Assembly: GCF_900101745.1 (NCBI RefSeq)
Contig: NZ_FNAD01000004.1
Span: 303,034 to 367,033 of the forward strand
Direction: 5' to 3'
DNA: 64,000 nucleotides
Source: Glycomyces harbinensis
GTDB taxonomy: Bacteria > Actinomycetota > Actinomycetes > Mycobacteriales > Micromonosporaceae
Numbering within the stretch: position 1 is the first letter of the stretch; each line of letters begins with the position of its first letter. A model generated the notes under the pieces. The model made no database searches. It saw nothing but the letters and a program-made list of their open reading frames with translations, and was not told the origin of the DNA. The position numbers were made by a program, and so were the translations under genes. Shown piece by piece: positions 18,113 through 26,412 of this stretch.

Positions 18113-18544
18113 TCAGACGGTCGCGGTGCGCCCCTGATCGGGTGAGGCCACATGCTCGCGGACCCATTCGGCGATGACCTGAGTCGAGGCGCCGGGGCCG
18201 AATATCGCGGCCACTCCGGCTTCGCGCAGTTGCGCGGCGTCGCCGTCGGGAATGATGCCGCCGCCGAAGACGACGATGTCGCGCGCGTCGGCCTCGTCGA
18301 GTAGCGCCAGCACTCGCGGGAAGAGCGTCATGTGGGCGCCGGAGAGAATGCTCAGTCCGATGGCGTCGGCGTCCTCGGCGAGCGCGGTCGCGACGACCTG
18401 CTCGGGGGAGTTGTGCAGACCGGTGTAGACGACCTCCATGCCCGCGTCGCGCAGCGCGCGCGCCACGACCTTCGCGCCGCGGTCGTGGCCGTCGAGCCCG
18501 ACCTTCGCCACGACCACCCGGATCGGTGCGCTGCCTGCAGACAT
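18113..18544 (-). CDS. Stand-alone cobalamin (B12)-binding protein, mutase small-subunit type
   Basis: A 143-residue protein that is almost entirely a B12-binding domain: the DxHxxG motif is D18-G-H20-D-R-G23 ([10 protein letters not shown]), followed by [14 protein letters not shown] and [10 protein letters not shown], the segments that cradle the cobalamin tail. This matches the C-terminal domain of methylmalonyl-CoA mutase or the small subunit of isobutyryl/hydroxyisobutyryl-CoA mutases. The catalytic large subunit is not in the window. ATG 18544 is chosen for its strong GGAGGT at a six-base spacing. Proximity to sucCD fits feeding of succinyl-CoA into the TCA cycle, but this is inference. 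Confidence 0.88.
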   Translation of the reverse strand: MSAGSAPIRVVVAKVGLDGHDRGAKVVARALRDAGMEVVYTGLHNSPEQVVATALAEDADAIGLSILSGAHMTLFPRVLALLDEADARDIVVFGGGIIPDGDAAQLREAGVAAIFGPGASTQVIAEWVREHVASPDQGRTATV

Positions 18545-18658
18545 AGATGTACCTCCTCGTACGGAGGCCGCGGCACCCACGGCGCTCGTGGCGAACCGTG
18601 CGTACCGCGGCCGTTGCTTACGAGTGAGCTTAGTCGCGACCTGCTGGGTGCGGTAGGG

Positions 18659-19669
18659 CTAACCGCCGTAGGGGGGCTGGGGCGGCTGCTGGCCCTGCTG
18701 CGGGTAGCCGGGAGGCGGCGGCGGGTAGGCGCCGGGCTGCTGCGGCTGGGGCCCGGGCTGGCCGTAGCCGGGCGGCGGCTGCTGCCCGTACGGCTGCTGC
18801 GGCTGCCCGTACCCGGGCGGCGGGTAGCCGCCGGGGGCCTGCGGGCCCTTGATGAACGCCTTGACCTCGTCTTTGGTGAGGTACAGGAAGCTGGCGTAGC
18901 CGAGTGCGGCCCCGATGACGAGGTACATGAGCAGGCTGACGATGTTGAAGACGATCAGCGAGCCGAGGAGGCCGAGGATCGATCCGCCCGCGCCGATCAT
19001 GATGAGGATGATGCCGGTCAGGCGCAGCCCGGGGGAGGTGATCTTCCCCTGCGGCAGCGCCCAGCCGTACCAGCCGAACGCGGCGGCGATGAGGATGCCG
19101 AAGATGGCGGGGCCGATCGCGAGCGGGCCGAGGATGGCGATGTTCGCGATGTTGCCGAGGACGCCGACGCCGGCGCAGATGAGGACGATGAGCCCGATGT
19201 GCTTGATGCCCACCGGGGCCGCGCCCTGCGGCACGCCCGGCTGGGCCTGCTGCTGGTAGCCGGGGGCCGGCGGGTAGCCGGGGGGCTGCTGCCCGGGCTG
19301 GCCGTACTGCTGCTGGCCCGTGGGCGGCTGCTGCGGCGGGGCGCCGAGCGGGTTCGGCGGCGGGGTCTGCTGTGACCCCGGCTGGAACCCGGTCTGGGAG
19401 GTGCCGGACTGCGGCATGACGGTGGTCTCGGCGAAGGTCGCGGCCTGCGGTTCGGCCGGGCCGGTCGGGTTGCCGAGCGGTGAGGGCGGGGGCGGGGGCA
19501 GCGAGGGCGCGGAGGGCGTGCCGCCCGCGGACCGCTGGATCTTCATGGTGCGGTCGAGTCCGGGCTCCTCGCCGGAGGCCGGAGCGGGTTCTGCGGCGCC
19601 GGCACCGGGCTTGAGCTTGAAGGTGCCGCCGTCTTCGTCGTCGGGTCGGTCGTTCTCAGGGGGAGTCAT
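18659..19669 (-). CDS. Proline/glutamine-rich membrane protein
   Basis: A 336-residue protein. An N-terminal disordered half (residues about 1-150) is rich in Pro, Gln and Gly with PGQQPPGYPP-like repeats. About four hydrophobic segments follow (VGIKHIGLIVLICAGVGVLG; ANIAILGPLAIGPAIFGILI; LTGIILIMIGAGGSILGLLG; NIVSLLMYLVIGAALGYASF), and then a second PG(Y)PP-rich tail. ATG 19669 is used; a GTG three codons earlier is possible. Similar proteins are common hypotheticals in actinobacteria. The function is unknown. Confidence 0.75.
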   Translation of the reverse strand: MTPPENDRPDDEDGGTFKLKPGAGAAEPAPASGEEPGLDRTMKIQRSAGGTPSAPSLPPPPPSPLGNPTGPAEPQAATFAETTVMPQSGTSQTGFQPGSQQTPPPNPLGAPPQQPPTGQQQYGQPGQQPPGYPPAPGYQQQAQPGVPQGAAPVGIKHIGLIVLICAGVGVLGNIANIAILGPLAIGPAIFGILIAAAFGWYGWALPQGKITSPGLRLTGIILIMIGAGGSILGLLGSLIVFNIVSLLMYLVIGAALGYASFLYLTKDEVKAFIKGPQAPGGYPPPGYGQPQQPYGQQPPPGYGQPGPQPQQPGAYPPPPPGYPQQGQQPPQPPYGG

Positions 19670-19834
19670 TACATCCACTCTCCAAGCCGGATCAGGTCGT
19701 GACTGTCTCGCCTTCACCATACCGACCTCGGCCGGGGCCCGGGGGAAGCCGTCCGGAAGCGCCCAAATGTCCTAGGGACGCAACGGGTCGGCACCGGTTG
19801 CGGCGGTGTTCCCGTTCACGCGCGGACGCCGCGG

Positions 19835-20221
19835 TCAGCCCAGGTGGTTGAGGAGCACGCCCCGGTGCGTCGGCTGGGCCGCCACGAAGCGCTCCTGCCC
19901 CGCGGGGGTGAGCATGAGGAAGTTCGCGCGCCGGTCGAAGTCGCAGGTCGCGCGGGCCACCAGGCCCGCCTTCTCCAGCCGGGTCACGGTCCGGGAGAGG
20001 GCGCTCTGGCTCAGGTACATCTCGGCCTCGAGCTCCTTCATCCTGGCCTTGCCCCCGGCCCCGCCGCAGCTCTTCGACAGTTTCGAGAGCACCTCGAACT
20101 CGCTGAGCCCCAAGTCGTGTCGGGCCTGGAGCTCGTTCTCGAGCTCGACCGATGTGGTGTGGTACACGCGCAGTGTTTCAGACCACTTGGCGCATACGTC
20201 GTTGTCCGATCCAGCCTCCAT
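19835..20221 (-). CDS. MarR-family transcriptional regulator
   Basis: A 128-residue winged-helix regulator. The DNA-binding part is ELEAEMYLSQSALSRTVTRL followed by the wing EKAGLVARATCDFDRRANF and LTPAGQERF. It is transcribed away from an MFS exporter gene, the usual arrangement of a MarR repressor controlling an efflux pump. Its start is preceded by a TAATCT box seven bases upstream and no good ribosome site, so the mRNA may be leaderless. The ligand is unknown. Confidence 0.92.
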   Translation of the reverse strand: MEAGSDNDVCAKWSETLRVYHTTSVELENELQARHDLGLSEFEVLSKLSKSCGGAGGKARMKELEAEMYLSQSALSRTVTRLEKAGLVARATCDFDRRANFLMLTPAGQERFVAAQPTHRGVLLNHLG

Positions 20222-20228
20222 GACCAGG

Positions 20229-20258
20229 AGATTACCATGTCAAGACATTTAATGTCCA
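20229..20258 (-). promoter_or_regulatory. marR-type gene promoter
   Basis: On the minus strand, TGGACA (20253-20258) and TAATCT (20229-20234) are 18 bp apart. Transcription would begin about at the ATG (20221). The spacer contains the palindrome GACATTTAATGTC (20244-20256), suited to autoregulation. Confidence 0.6.
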
Positions 20259-20293
20259 TGCATTTGATGTGTTGACATCCAATGCACGTGCAT
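20237..20293. promoter_or_regulatory. Operator cluster between MarR regulator and MFS gene
   Basis: Four nested inverted repeats lie in 57 bp. ATGTCAA (20237-20243) pairs with TTGACAT (20272-20278). GACATTTAATGTC is at 20244-20256. TGCATT-N2-ATGT-N4-ACAT-N2-AATGCA is at 20259-20286. ATGCACGTGCAT is a perfect 12-bp palindrome at 20282-20293. They overlap both promoters, as expected for MarR binding sites. Confidence 0.65.
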
Positions 20294-20300
20294 GTAAGTT
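20272..20300 (+). promoter_or_regulatory. MFS gene promoter (leaderless)
   Basis: TTGACA (20272-20277) and TAAGTT (20295-20300) are exactly 17 bp apart. The -10 ends seven bases before ATG 20308 and there is no Shine-Dalgarno sequence, so transcription probably starts at or next to the ATG. The perfect palindrome at 20282-20293 fills the spacer. Confidence 0.75.
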
Positions 20301-20307
20301 TCCCTCC

Positions 20308-21759
20308 ATGACGATCACCGAACCGAAACCCCTGGCCAACACCGCTTCGAAGGACATCGATACACCGGCACACGCCCCGAGCCGGTGGGGACCAAAGCTC
20401 TGGGCCGTCCTGTTCGTCGCCGGCCTCGCGATGTTCCTCGACGCGCTCGACGTCTCCATGGTCGGCGTCGCGCTCCCGTCCATCGGCGCCGAACTCGGCC
20501 TCGAGACCGCCTCGCTCCAATGGATCGTCAACGGCTACATCCTCGGCTACGGCGGCCTGCTGCTGCTGGGCGGACGCATGGCCGACCTGCTCGGGCGCCG
20601 CCAGGTCTTCCTGACCGCGCTCGTGGTCTTCGGCGCGGCCTCCCTCATCGGCGGCCTGGTCGACAACGAGGCCCTGCTCATCGCCTCGCGCATCGTCAAG
20701 GGCGTCGCCGCCGCGTTCACCGCCCCGGCCGCGCTGTCGATCATCACCACCACCTTCAAGGAAGGCCACGACCGCAACAAGGCGCTGTCGATCTTCACCG
20801 TCTTCGGCGCGACCGGCTACGCCTCGGGCCTCATCGCCTCGGGCCTGCTGACCAGCATCGACTGGCGCCTGACGTTCTTCGCGCCGGTCGCGGTGGTCGC
20901 CGCGGTCATCGTCGCCGCCTTCTTCGTGGTGCCCAAGAACGCCGACCGCGAGAAGGGGCACATCGACTTCCTCGGCTCCGCCACGCTCACCGGCGGCATG
21001 CTCGCCGCGGTCTACACCATCGTCACGGTGCCCGAGACCGGCTTCACGCCGCTGGTCACCTCGACCGCGGTCGCCGCGGTCGTCCTCCTCGGCGCGTTCT
21101 TCGTGATCGAGAACAAGGTCGCCCACCCGCTGGTGCGCCTGAGCATCTTCAAGGTCAAGTCGATCGTGCGGGCCAACCTGGCCGCGCTGGCGATCTTCGG
21201 CTCCTACATCAGCTTCCAGACGATCGTGTCCCTGTACCTGCAGAACACGCTCCAGTGGGAGCCGATCCAGATGGCGCTGGCCCTGGCCCCCGCCGGGATC
21301 ATCGTCGCGGTCCTGTCGCCGTTCGCCGGCAAGTTCATCGACCGCTACGGCACCAAGTCGATGATCATCGCCTCGCTGGCCGCGTTCGTCCTGGGCTACC
21401 TCTGGTTCATCGTGCGCGGCGGCAGCGCCCAGCCGAACTACTTCGCGGACTACCTGCCCGCGTTCCTGCTGCTGGGCCTCGGCTTCGCGATCGGCTTCTC
21501 GGCCGTCATGGTCCAGGCCACCGAGGGCATCTCGGACGACGAGCAGGGCCTGGCCTCCGGCCTGGTCCAGACCTCCGGCCAGATCGGCGGCGCGGTCGTC
21601 CTGGCGGTCGTCACCGGCCTGATCTCCGGCGGCGCCGCCACCAGCATCGCCCAGTACCGGCCCGGCCTCTACATGGTCACCGTGGTGGCCCTGGTCGGCC
21701 TGGCCGCCAGCGCGACCGCGCTGATCGGCCGGCGCGAGGCCGCGGTCGAAGCGGCCTAG
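20308..21759 (+). CDS. MFS drug/proton antiporter, DHA2-like
   Basis: A 483-residue major facilitator transporter with about 14 membrane segments, the DHA2 (EmrB/QacA-like) size. Motif A is GGRMADLLGRRQVFL after helix 2, with the acidic residues of helix 1 in FLDALDVSMVGVALPSIG. Motif C-like TGYASGLIASGLL is present. It probably exports a hydrophobic toxic compound in exchange for protons. Divergent from and presumably repressed by the MarR protein. ATG 20308 is supported by the promoter geometry. Confidence 0.92.
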   Translation: MTITEPKPLANTASKDIDTPAHAPSRWGPKLWAVLFVAGLAMFLDALDVSMVGVALPSIGAELGLETASLQWIVNGYILGYGGLLLLGGRMADLLGRRQVFLTALVVFGAASLIGGLVDNEALLIASRIVKGVAAAFTAPAALSIITTTFKEGHDRNKALSIFTVFGATGYASGLIASGLLTSIDWRLTFFAPVAVVAAVIVAAFFVVPKNADREKGHIDFLGSATLTGGMLAAVYTIVTVPETGFTPLVTSTAVAAVVLLGAFFVIENKVAHPLVRLSIFKVKSIVRANLAALAIFGSYISFQTIVSLYLQNTLQWEPIQMALALAPAGIIVAVLSPFAGKFIDRYGTKSMIIASLAAFVLGYLWFIVRGGSAQPNYFADYLPAFLLLGLGFAIGFSAVMVQATEGISDDEQGLASGLVQTSGQIGGAVVLAVVTGLISGGAATSIAQYRPGLYMVTVVALVGLAASATALIGRREAAVEAA

Positions 21760-21774
21760 GCGACACCCGCACGC

Positions 21775-21806
21775 GAGCGGCCGCCGTCTTCGGACGGCGG
21801 CCGCTC
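21775..21806. terminator. Bidirectional terminator hairpin with TTCG loop
   Basis: A perfect 14-bp stem (21775-21788 with 21793-21806) with a TTCG tetraloop lies just after the MFS stop and before the convergent ABC ATPase end. Confidence 0.8.
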
Positions 21807-21897
21807 ACCTGCGTTCGGTCGGCGAGCGCCGCGGCCGCGACGGGTCCGGCGAGGCGGCGACGGGCCATGCCGAGCCGACGCGCCCCGAGGCCCGAGG

Positions 21898-22665
21898 TCA
21901 GCGCCGCCCGAGCGCGGTGAGCCGCCGCGCGAGCTCGGCCGCGTCGGGATTCGGCAGATAGGAGTCGATGCGGCCGTCGGCGACGACGCACGCGGCGTGC
22001 GCCCGCGCCGCCGCGGCCGGGTCGTGCGTGACCATGACGACCGTCTGCTCCCACTCGTCGACCAGTTCGCGCAGCAGGTCGAGGACCCCGGCGGCGGTGT
22101 CGAGGTCGAGGGCGCCGGTCGGCTCGTCCGCGAAGACCACGTCCGGCCTGGCGGCGAGGGACCTGGCGATCGCGGCGCGCTGCTGCTGGCCGCCCGACAG
22201 CTCCGCGGGCCGGCGGTCGAGCAGGTCGGCGAGGCCGACGCGCTCGACCAGGTGCCGCAGCCACGTCCGGTCGGCGGCGGCGCCCGACTGGCGCAGCGGC
22301 AGCGTCAGGTTCTCCTCCACCGTGAGCGACGGCAGCAGGTTGTACGACTGGAAGACGAAGCCGATCCGGTTGCGGCGCAGCAGGGTCCGCTTCGTCTCGC
22401 CGAGGCCGGAGATCCGGTGGCCGCCGACGTGCACCTCGCCGCTGGTCGGGTCGTCCAGGCCCGCCGCGCAGTGCAGCAGCGTCGACTTCCCCGACCCCGA
22501 GGGGCCCATGACCGCGAGGAACGTGCCCCGCTGGACTTCGAGCGAGACGCGGTCGAGGACGGTGTGCGCGCCGTCGTACGTCTTCGTGACCTCCCGCATG
22601 AGCAGGGCCGGCGGCCGGGCCGAAGCGGAGCGCGGCGCCCCCAGCGGGGCGGTGAGCGTGGTCAT
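21898..22665 (-). CDS. ABC transporter ATP-binding protein, MacB/LolD type
   Basis: A 255-residue ATPase: Walker A GPSGSGKST (about residues 54-62), Q-loop FVFQSYNLLPSLTVEENL, signature LSGGQQQRAAIARSL, Walker B VVFADEPTGALD, H-loop VTHD. The QSYNLLP region is typical of MacB/LolD/FtsE-type exporters, which need an FtsX-like permease. No such permease is adjacent. The only coupled gene upstream (ATGA overlap) encodes a 74-residue two-helix membrane protein. A two-component system is transcribed divergently. Confidence 0.88.
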   Translation of the reverse strand: MTTLTAPLGAPRSASARPPALLMREVTKTYDGAHTVLDRVSLEVQRGTFLAVMGPSGSGKSTLLHCAAGLDDPTSGEVHVGGHRISGLGETKRTLLRRNRIGFVFQSYNLLPSLTVEENLTLPLRQSGAAADRTWLRHLVERVGLADLLDRRPAELSGGQQQRAAIARSLAARPDVVFADEPTGALDLDTAAGVLDLLRELVDEWEQTVVMVTHDPAAAARAHAACVVADGRIDSYLPNPDAAELARRLTALGRR

Positions 22666-22886
22666 CGGCGCTTCCCGGTGACGACGGCGCGGACGATGAG
22701 CACGACGGCGCAGACGACGGCGACCGCTCCGAAGGGGACGGCGAGGAGCCACAGCCCCGCCGTCTGGAGGCCGGTGTTCATGACGGCCCCGCCGAGCAGG
22801 CCGATCCACAGCGCGGCGCTGGTCAGCTTGTAGTGGCCGGTCGGTTGCGGCGGTGCGGGGGCGGTGGTGCGGTACTGGTCGTTCAC
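22662..22886 (-). CDS. Small two-helix membrane protein
   Basis: A 74-residue protein: a short Pro-rich hydrophilic N-terminus, then two hydrophobic helices (about residues 23-45 and 46-68) and a basic end (TGKRR). Its stop overlaps the ATPase start (ATGA), so the two are translated together. It is far too small to be an FtsX permease; it could be a regulatory or partner subunit. The role is unknown. Confidence 0.7.
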   Translation of the reverse strand: MNDQYRTTAPAPPQPTGHYKLTSAALWIGLLGGAVMNTGLQTAGLWLLAVPFGAVAVVCAVVLIVRAVVTGKRR

Positions 22887-23077
22887 GGTGTTCCCTCCGG
22901 TGGGATCGGATGAGGAGAACGCTATGGCGAATCGCGCTCGCGCCCAATGCAGTCACCTGCAGAATCCGAGGTGGGGCCAGCTGCATGCCCGGGGGTATAG
23001 GCAGCTGTAGCGACGATCCGCGCCGCCGCGGGTAGGTTTCAGGCGACCGCACCGCGGCGACGACGGGGGAGGTGCAC

Positions 23078-24385
23078 ATGGCGGAGGGCCGGTTCGGGCG
23101 CTGGCGCGCGAAGTTCGACGCGCTGGTGCGCGTCGAGGGCGACGAGACCGACCTGCGGTCCCTGCTGCTCGCGTCCCTGCGGGCCTCCGGCTACGGCGCG
23201 GTCGGCGCTGGCTTCGGCATCCTCGCGCTGTACTCGATCCCGATCCTGGTGCTCACCGGGCTCCTCGCCGTGCTCGGCGTGGGCCGCCCGCTCGTGGCCC
23301 CCGTGATGCAGTGGGTGCGGACGATCGCGGGCCTGGAGCGCCGGCGGCTGCGCCGCCTCGGCTACGCGGTCGAGAACCCGTACACGGGCCCGATCGCCGA
23401 ACCGCCGCGGAGCCTGCGCGAAGTCAGTGCCGACCCGAGCGCCCGCCGCGACCTCAAGTGGATCGGCGTCCACGGCACCCTCGGGTTCGCCCTCGGCGTG
23501 CTGCTCCTCCAACTGCCGTTCCTGTCCGTGCGCGACACCACCTACCCGCTGTGGTGGAGCTTCGCGCCGCGCTCGGAGCAGCAGATCCTCTCCGGGATGA
23601 TCGAGGCCGAGACCCCCTCGGCCGCGATCCTCGGCTGCGCCACCGGCATCGCCGTGTTCGCCCTGTGGCTCCTGTTCGGCCCCAAGCTCCTCGACCTCCA
23701 GTGCCGCTTCGGCGCCGTGTTCCTCGGCCCCGACCCCGAAGCCGACCTGTCCGAACGCGTCGCCCGGCTCACCGCGACCCGCGCCGCCGCGCTCGACGCG
23801 CACGCGGTCGAACTGCGCCGGATCGAACGGGCCCTGCACGACGGGGCACAGAACCGGCTCGTCGCCGTCGCCGTCCTCATCGGCGCCGCCCGGCGCGAGG
23901 TCGAGCGCGCCCCCGAACGTGCCGACGAGATCCTCGAACGCGCCCAGACCACCGTCGAGGGCGCGCTCGCCGAACTGCGCGCCGTCGTCCGCTCGATCCT
24001 CCCGCCGGTCCTGGAGGACCGCGGCCTCGCCGGCGCCCTCAGCGCCCTCGCCTCCGACTGCGCCGTCCCGTGCACCCTCGAAGTCGACGTCGAAGGCCGG
24101 TGCCCCGCCAGCGTCGAGGCCACCGCGTACTTCGTGGTCGCCGAGTCGCTCACCAACGTGGCCAAGCACTCCCGGGCCGAGCACGCCTCGGTCGTCGTGG
24201 TCCGCAGGGGGAATACGCTCAGGGTCGTCGTCACCGACGACGGCCGCGGCGGCGCCCACGCCGAGGCCGGTTCCGGGCTCGCCGGCATCAGCCGCCGCGT
24301 CGAGGCCCTCGACGGGACGTCGCAGGTGACGAGCCCGCCGGGCGGGCCTACCGAGATCAGAGTGGAGCTGCCATGCGGATCGTGA
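23078..24385 (+). CDS. Sensor histidine kinase (NarL-system type)
   Basis: A 435-residue kinase with an N-terminal membrane sensor region (hydrophobic segments about residues 35-75, 135-160 and 185-215), then a HisKA_3 dimerisation motif (RRIERALHDGAQNRLVAVAV, His in LHDG as phospho-acceptor) and an HATPase_c domain (AESLTNVAKHSRAEHASVVV; VTDDGRGG). ATG 23078 is chosen because GGGGAGG is well spaced from it. It overlaps its response regulator by 13 bp. The signal is unknown. Divergent from the orphan ABC ATPase, which may be its target. Confidence 0.92.
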   Translation: MAEGRFGRWRAKFDALVRVEGDETDLRSLLLASLRASGYGAVGAGFGILALYSIPILVLTGLLAVLGVGRPLVAPVMQWVRTIAGLERRRLRRLGYAVENPYTGPIAEPPRSLREVSADPSARRDLKWIGVHGTLGFALGVLLLQLPFLSVRDTTYPLWWSFAPRSEQQILSGMIEAETPSAAILGCATGIAVFALWLLFGPKLLDLQCRFGAVFLGPDPEADLSERVARLTATRAAALDAHAVELRRIERALHDGAQNRLVAVAVLIGAARREVERAPERADEILERAQTTVEGALAELRAVVRSILPPVLEDRGLAGALSALASDCAVPCTLEVDVEGRCPASVEATAYFVVAESLTNVAKHSRAEHASVVVVRRGNTLRVVVTDDGRGGAHAEAGSGLAGISRRVEALDGTSQVTSPPGGPTEIRVELPCGS

Positions 24386-25020
24386 TCGCCGAGGACGACT
24401 TCCTCCTGCGCGAGGGCCTGAACCTGGTCCTGCAAGGCGAGGGCTTCGACGTGGTCGCCTCCGTGGGCGGGCCCGAGGAGTTCCTGGCCGCCGTCGAGGA
24501 GCACCGGCCCGAGATCGCCGTCGTGGACGTGCGGATGCCCCCGACCCACACCGACGAGGGCATCAAGGCCGCCGTCGCGGCCCGCCGCGCCCACCCCGGC
24601 CTCGCCGTGCTCGTCCTCTCCGCCTATGTGGAGCAGTCCTTCGCCACCGACCTGCTCGCCGACGGCGCCCGCAGCGTCGGCTACCTCCTCAAGGAGCGCG
24701 TCGGCCGCGTCGACGCGTTCGTCGAGGCCCTGCACCGCGTCGCCTCCGGCGGCACCGCGATCGACCCCGAAGTGGTCGCGCAGCTGTTCGCGCAGCGCCG
24801 CGCCGACGACCCCGTCGAACGCCTCACCCCGCGCGAGAAGGAGGTCCTGTCGGTCATGGCCGAAGGCCTCGGGAACCAGGCGATCGCGCAGCGGCTGTTC
24901 ATCACCGAGAACGCCGTCCACAAGCACATCCGCAACATCTTCCTCAAGCTCGACCTCAACCCCGGCGACCAGACCGACCGCCGAGTGGCGGCCGTCCTCC
25001 ACTACCTCGAACGCGCCTGA
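24373..25020 (+). CDS. LuxR/NarL-family response regulator
   Basis: A 215-residue regulator with a receiver domain (acidic pocket AEDD, phospho-acceptor Asp52 in VVDVRMPP, Lys in LLKERVG) and a C-terminal LuxR helix-turn-helix (ERLTPREKEVLSVMAEGLGN, then IAQRLFITENAVHKHIRNIF). It partners with the kinase that overlaps its start. The ATG at 24373 is inside the kinase gene, giving coupled translation. Confidence 0.94.
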   Translation: MRIVIAEDDFLLREGLNLVLQGEGFDVVASVGGPEEFLAAVEEHRPEIAVVDVRMPPTHTDEGIKAAVAARRAHPGLAVLVLSAYVEQSFATDLLADGARSVGYLLKERVGRVDAFVEALHRVASGGTAIDPEVVAQLFAQRRADDPVERLTPREKEVLSVMAEGLGNQAIAQRLFITENAVHKHIRNIFLKLDLNPGDQTDRRVAAVLHYLERA

Positions 25021-25122
25021 GGTCCTGCTTCGACCGTCCTTATCGGGCGAAACTCTTACTTACTGCCGTTTTACGTGCAATCCTCGAATATCGAGTGACA
25101 GATCGGCATCGAGGGGGACGTC

Positions 25123-25809
25123 ATGCGCGCATTCTGGGCCGAACTACTGGGCACCTTCTGCCTGGTCTTCTTCGCCGTCGGATCGGCCGTCTACGGCATC
25201 GACACCATCGGCTTCGTCGGCGTCGCCTTCGCCTTCGGGCTCGTCCTGCTCGCCCTCGCCTACGCCATCGGCCCGATCTCCGGCTGCCACGTCAACCCGG
25301 CCGTGACCCTCGGCGCGCTCCTCGCCGGACGCATCGGCGCCGGCGCCGCCGTCCAGTACTGGATCGCCCAGTTCATCGGCGGCATCCTCGGCGCGGCCCT
25401 CATCAAGTTCATGACCACCGGCGGCGACGTCACCGACCAGACCGGCGCCCTCGGCGCCAACGACTACGGCGCCACCGTCAACCTCGGCGGCGCACTCGTC
25501 ATCGAGACCGCGCTGACCTTCCTGCTGGTCTTCACCGTCCTCGCCGTCACCGGCAAGAAGGGCGCCACGCCCGTCGCCGGCGCGGCCATCGGCCTCGTCC
25601 TGGCGGTCATCCACCTGGTCGGCATCCCGCTCACCGGCACCTCGGTCAACCCGGCCCGCTCGCTCGGCCCGGCCCTGTTCGCCGGAGGCGCACCACTGGA
25701 GCACCTGTGGGTCTTCATCGTCGCGCCGCTCGTCGGCGGCCTCCTCGCCGCGGTCGTCCAGCCCCTGCTGTACGGCCGCGAGCGCACACCCGTCGCAGAG
25801 AACGTGTGA
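25123..25809 (+). CDS. aqpZ: Aquaporin Z
   Basis: A 228-residue, six-helix MIP channel. The two NPA boxes are N58-P-A and N176-P-A. The selectivity-filter residues His164 and Arg179 (NPARS) are those of water-selective aquaporins rather than glycerol facilitators. It begins MRAFWAELLGTFCLVFFAVG, as in AqpZ, with an AGGGGG-type ribosome site (GAGGGGGACGTC). Single gene; it ends in a strong hairpin. Confidence 0.93.
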   Translation: MRAFWAELLGTFCLVFFAVGSAVYGIDTIGFVGVAFAFGLVLLALAYAIGPISGCHVNPAVTLGALLAGRIGAGAAVQYWIAQFIGGILGAALIKFMTTGGDVTDQTGALGANDYGATVNLGGALVIETALTFLLVFTVLAVTGKKGATPVAGAAIGLVLAVIHLVGIPLTGTSVNPARSLGPALFAGGAPLEHLWVFIVAPLVGGLLAAVVQPLLYGRERTPVAENV

Positions 25810-25814
25810 GCGCC

Positions 25815-25849
25815 GACGAGCCCCGGCCGCCCGGCGGCCGGGGCTCGTC
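25815..25849. terminator. Bidirectional terminator between aqpZ and nuclease gene
   Basis: A perfect 16-bp stem (25815-25830 with 25834-25849) with a CCG loop lies 5 bp after the aqpZ stop and 12 bp before the convergent nuclease stop. Confidence 0.82.
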
Positions 25850-25861
25850 CGCGTCCGAGAC

Positions 25862-26299
25862 TCAGTCGTGCTCCGCCGACGACCACATGCCGCGGCGCTC
25901 CGCCTTCGCGAGGCGCTCGGCCTTGCGCAGCGTGTCGCCGATCGTCAGCTCCTGGTGGCCCAGAATGTAGGTGTGGGCCATGCCCTCCGCGACCGCGAGC
26001 ACCGCGTAGTTCATGCCGTTCTCCATGACCACGTGCACCAGCAGCCGGTCGTACTGGTCGTACACCGGGTCACCCGGATCGGTGAACAAGTGGACGGTGC
26101 GGCCCTCGAGCTTCTTCTTGGCGTACACCTTCGCCTCGGCGCCCCAGTCCTCCTCCTCGCGGTATCCGCCCGACTCGGGGGAGTTGATCCCCATGATGCG
26201 AACGCGGACCTTCTCACCGTCGATGACCGCTCGGAACGTGTCACCGTCGACCACGTCGACCACGTCGACCGTCGCGTAGAAGTCGCCCGGACCATCCAT
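25862..26299 (-). CDS. Thermonuclease (SNase-like) domain protein
   Basis: A 145-residue protein made of one staphylococcal-nuclease OB-fold: VVDGDTFRAVIDGEKVRVRIMG with the conserved Arg, INSPES, a Glu-rich helix start (YREEEDWG) and VYDQYDRLLVHV carrying the second Arg. These are the residues that bind Ca2+ and cleave nucleic acid in the family. No signal peptide is visible, although many family members are secreted, so it may act in the cytoplasm or leave by a non-classical route. Confidence 0.85.
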   Translation of the reverse strand: MDGPGDFYATVDVVDVVDGDTFRAVIDGEKVRVRIMGINSPESGGYREEEDWGAEAKVYAKKKLEGRTVHLFTDPGDPVYDQYDRLLVHVVMENGMNYAVLAVAEGMAHTYILGHQELTIGDTLRKAERLAKAERRGMWSSAEHD

Positions 26300-26412
26300 A
26301 CTGCAGCCTCCTCAGACCCGGCCCCCCGTTGGGCACCTCGACCCATCCTCGCATTCGACCGCCCGCCATGGGAACCGTCCTCCACGTGCCCTCCTGTGTC
26401 AGACTGGTCCGC

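Noticed and set aside
17563..18177. Several short open frames in the intergenic region beside sucC
   Set aside because: They coincide with the hairpins of the ncRNA candidate, are Arg/Pro-rich and have no ribosome sites.
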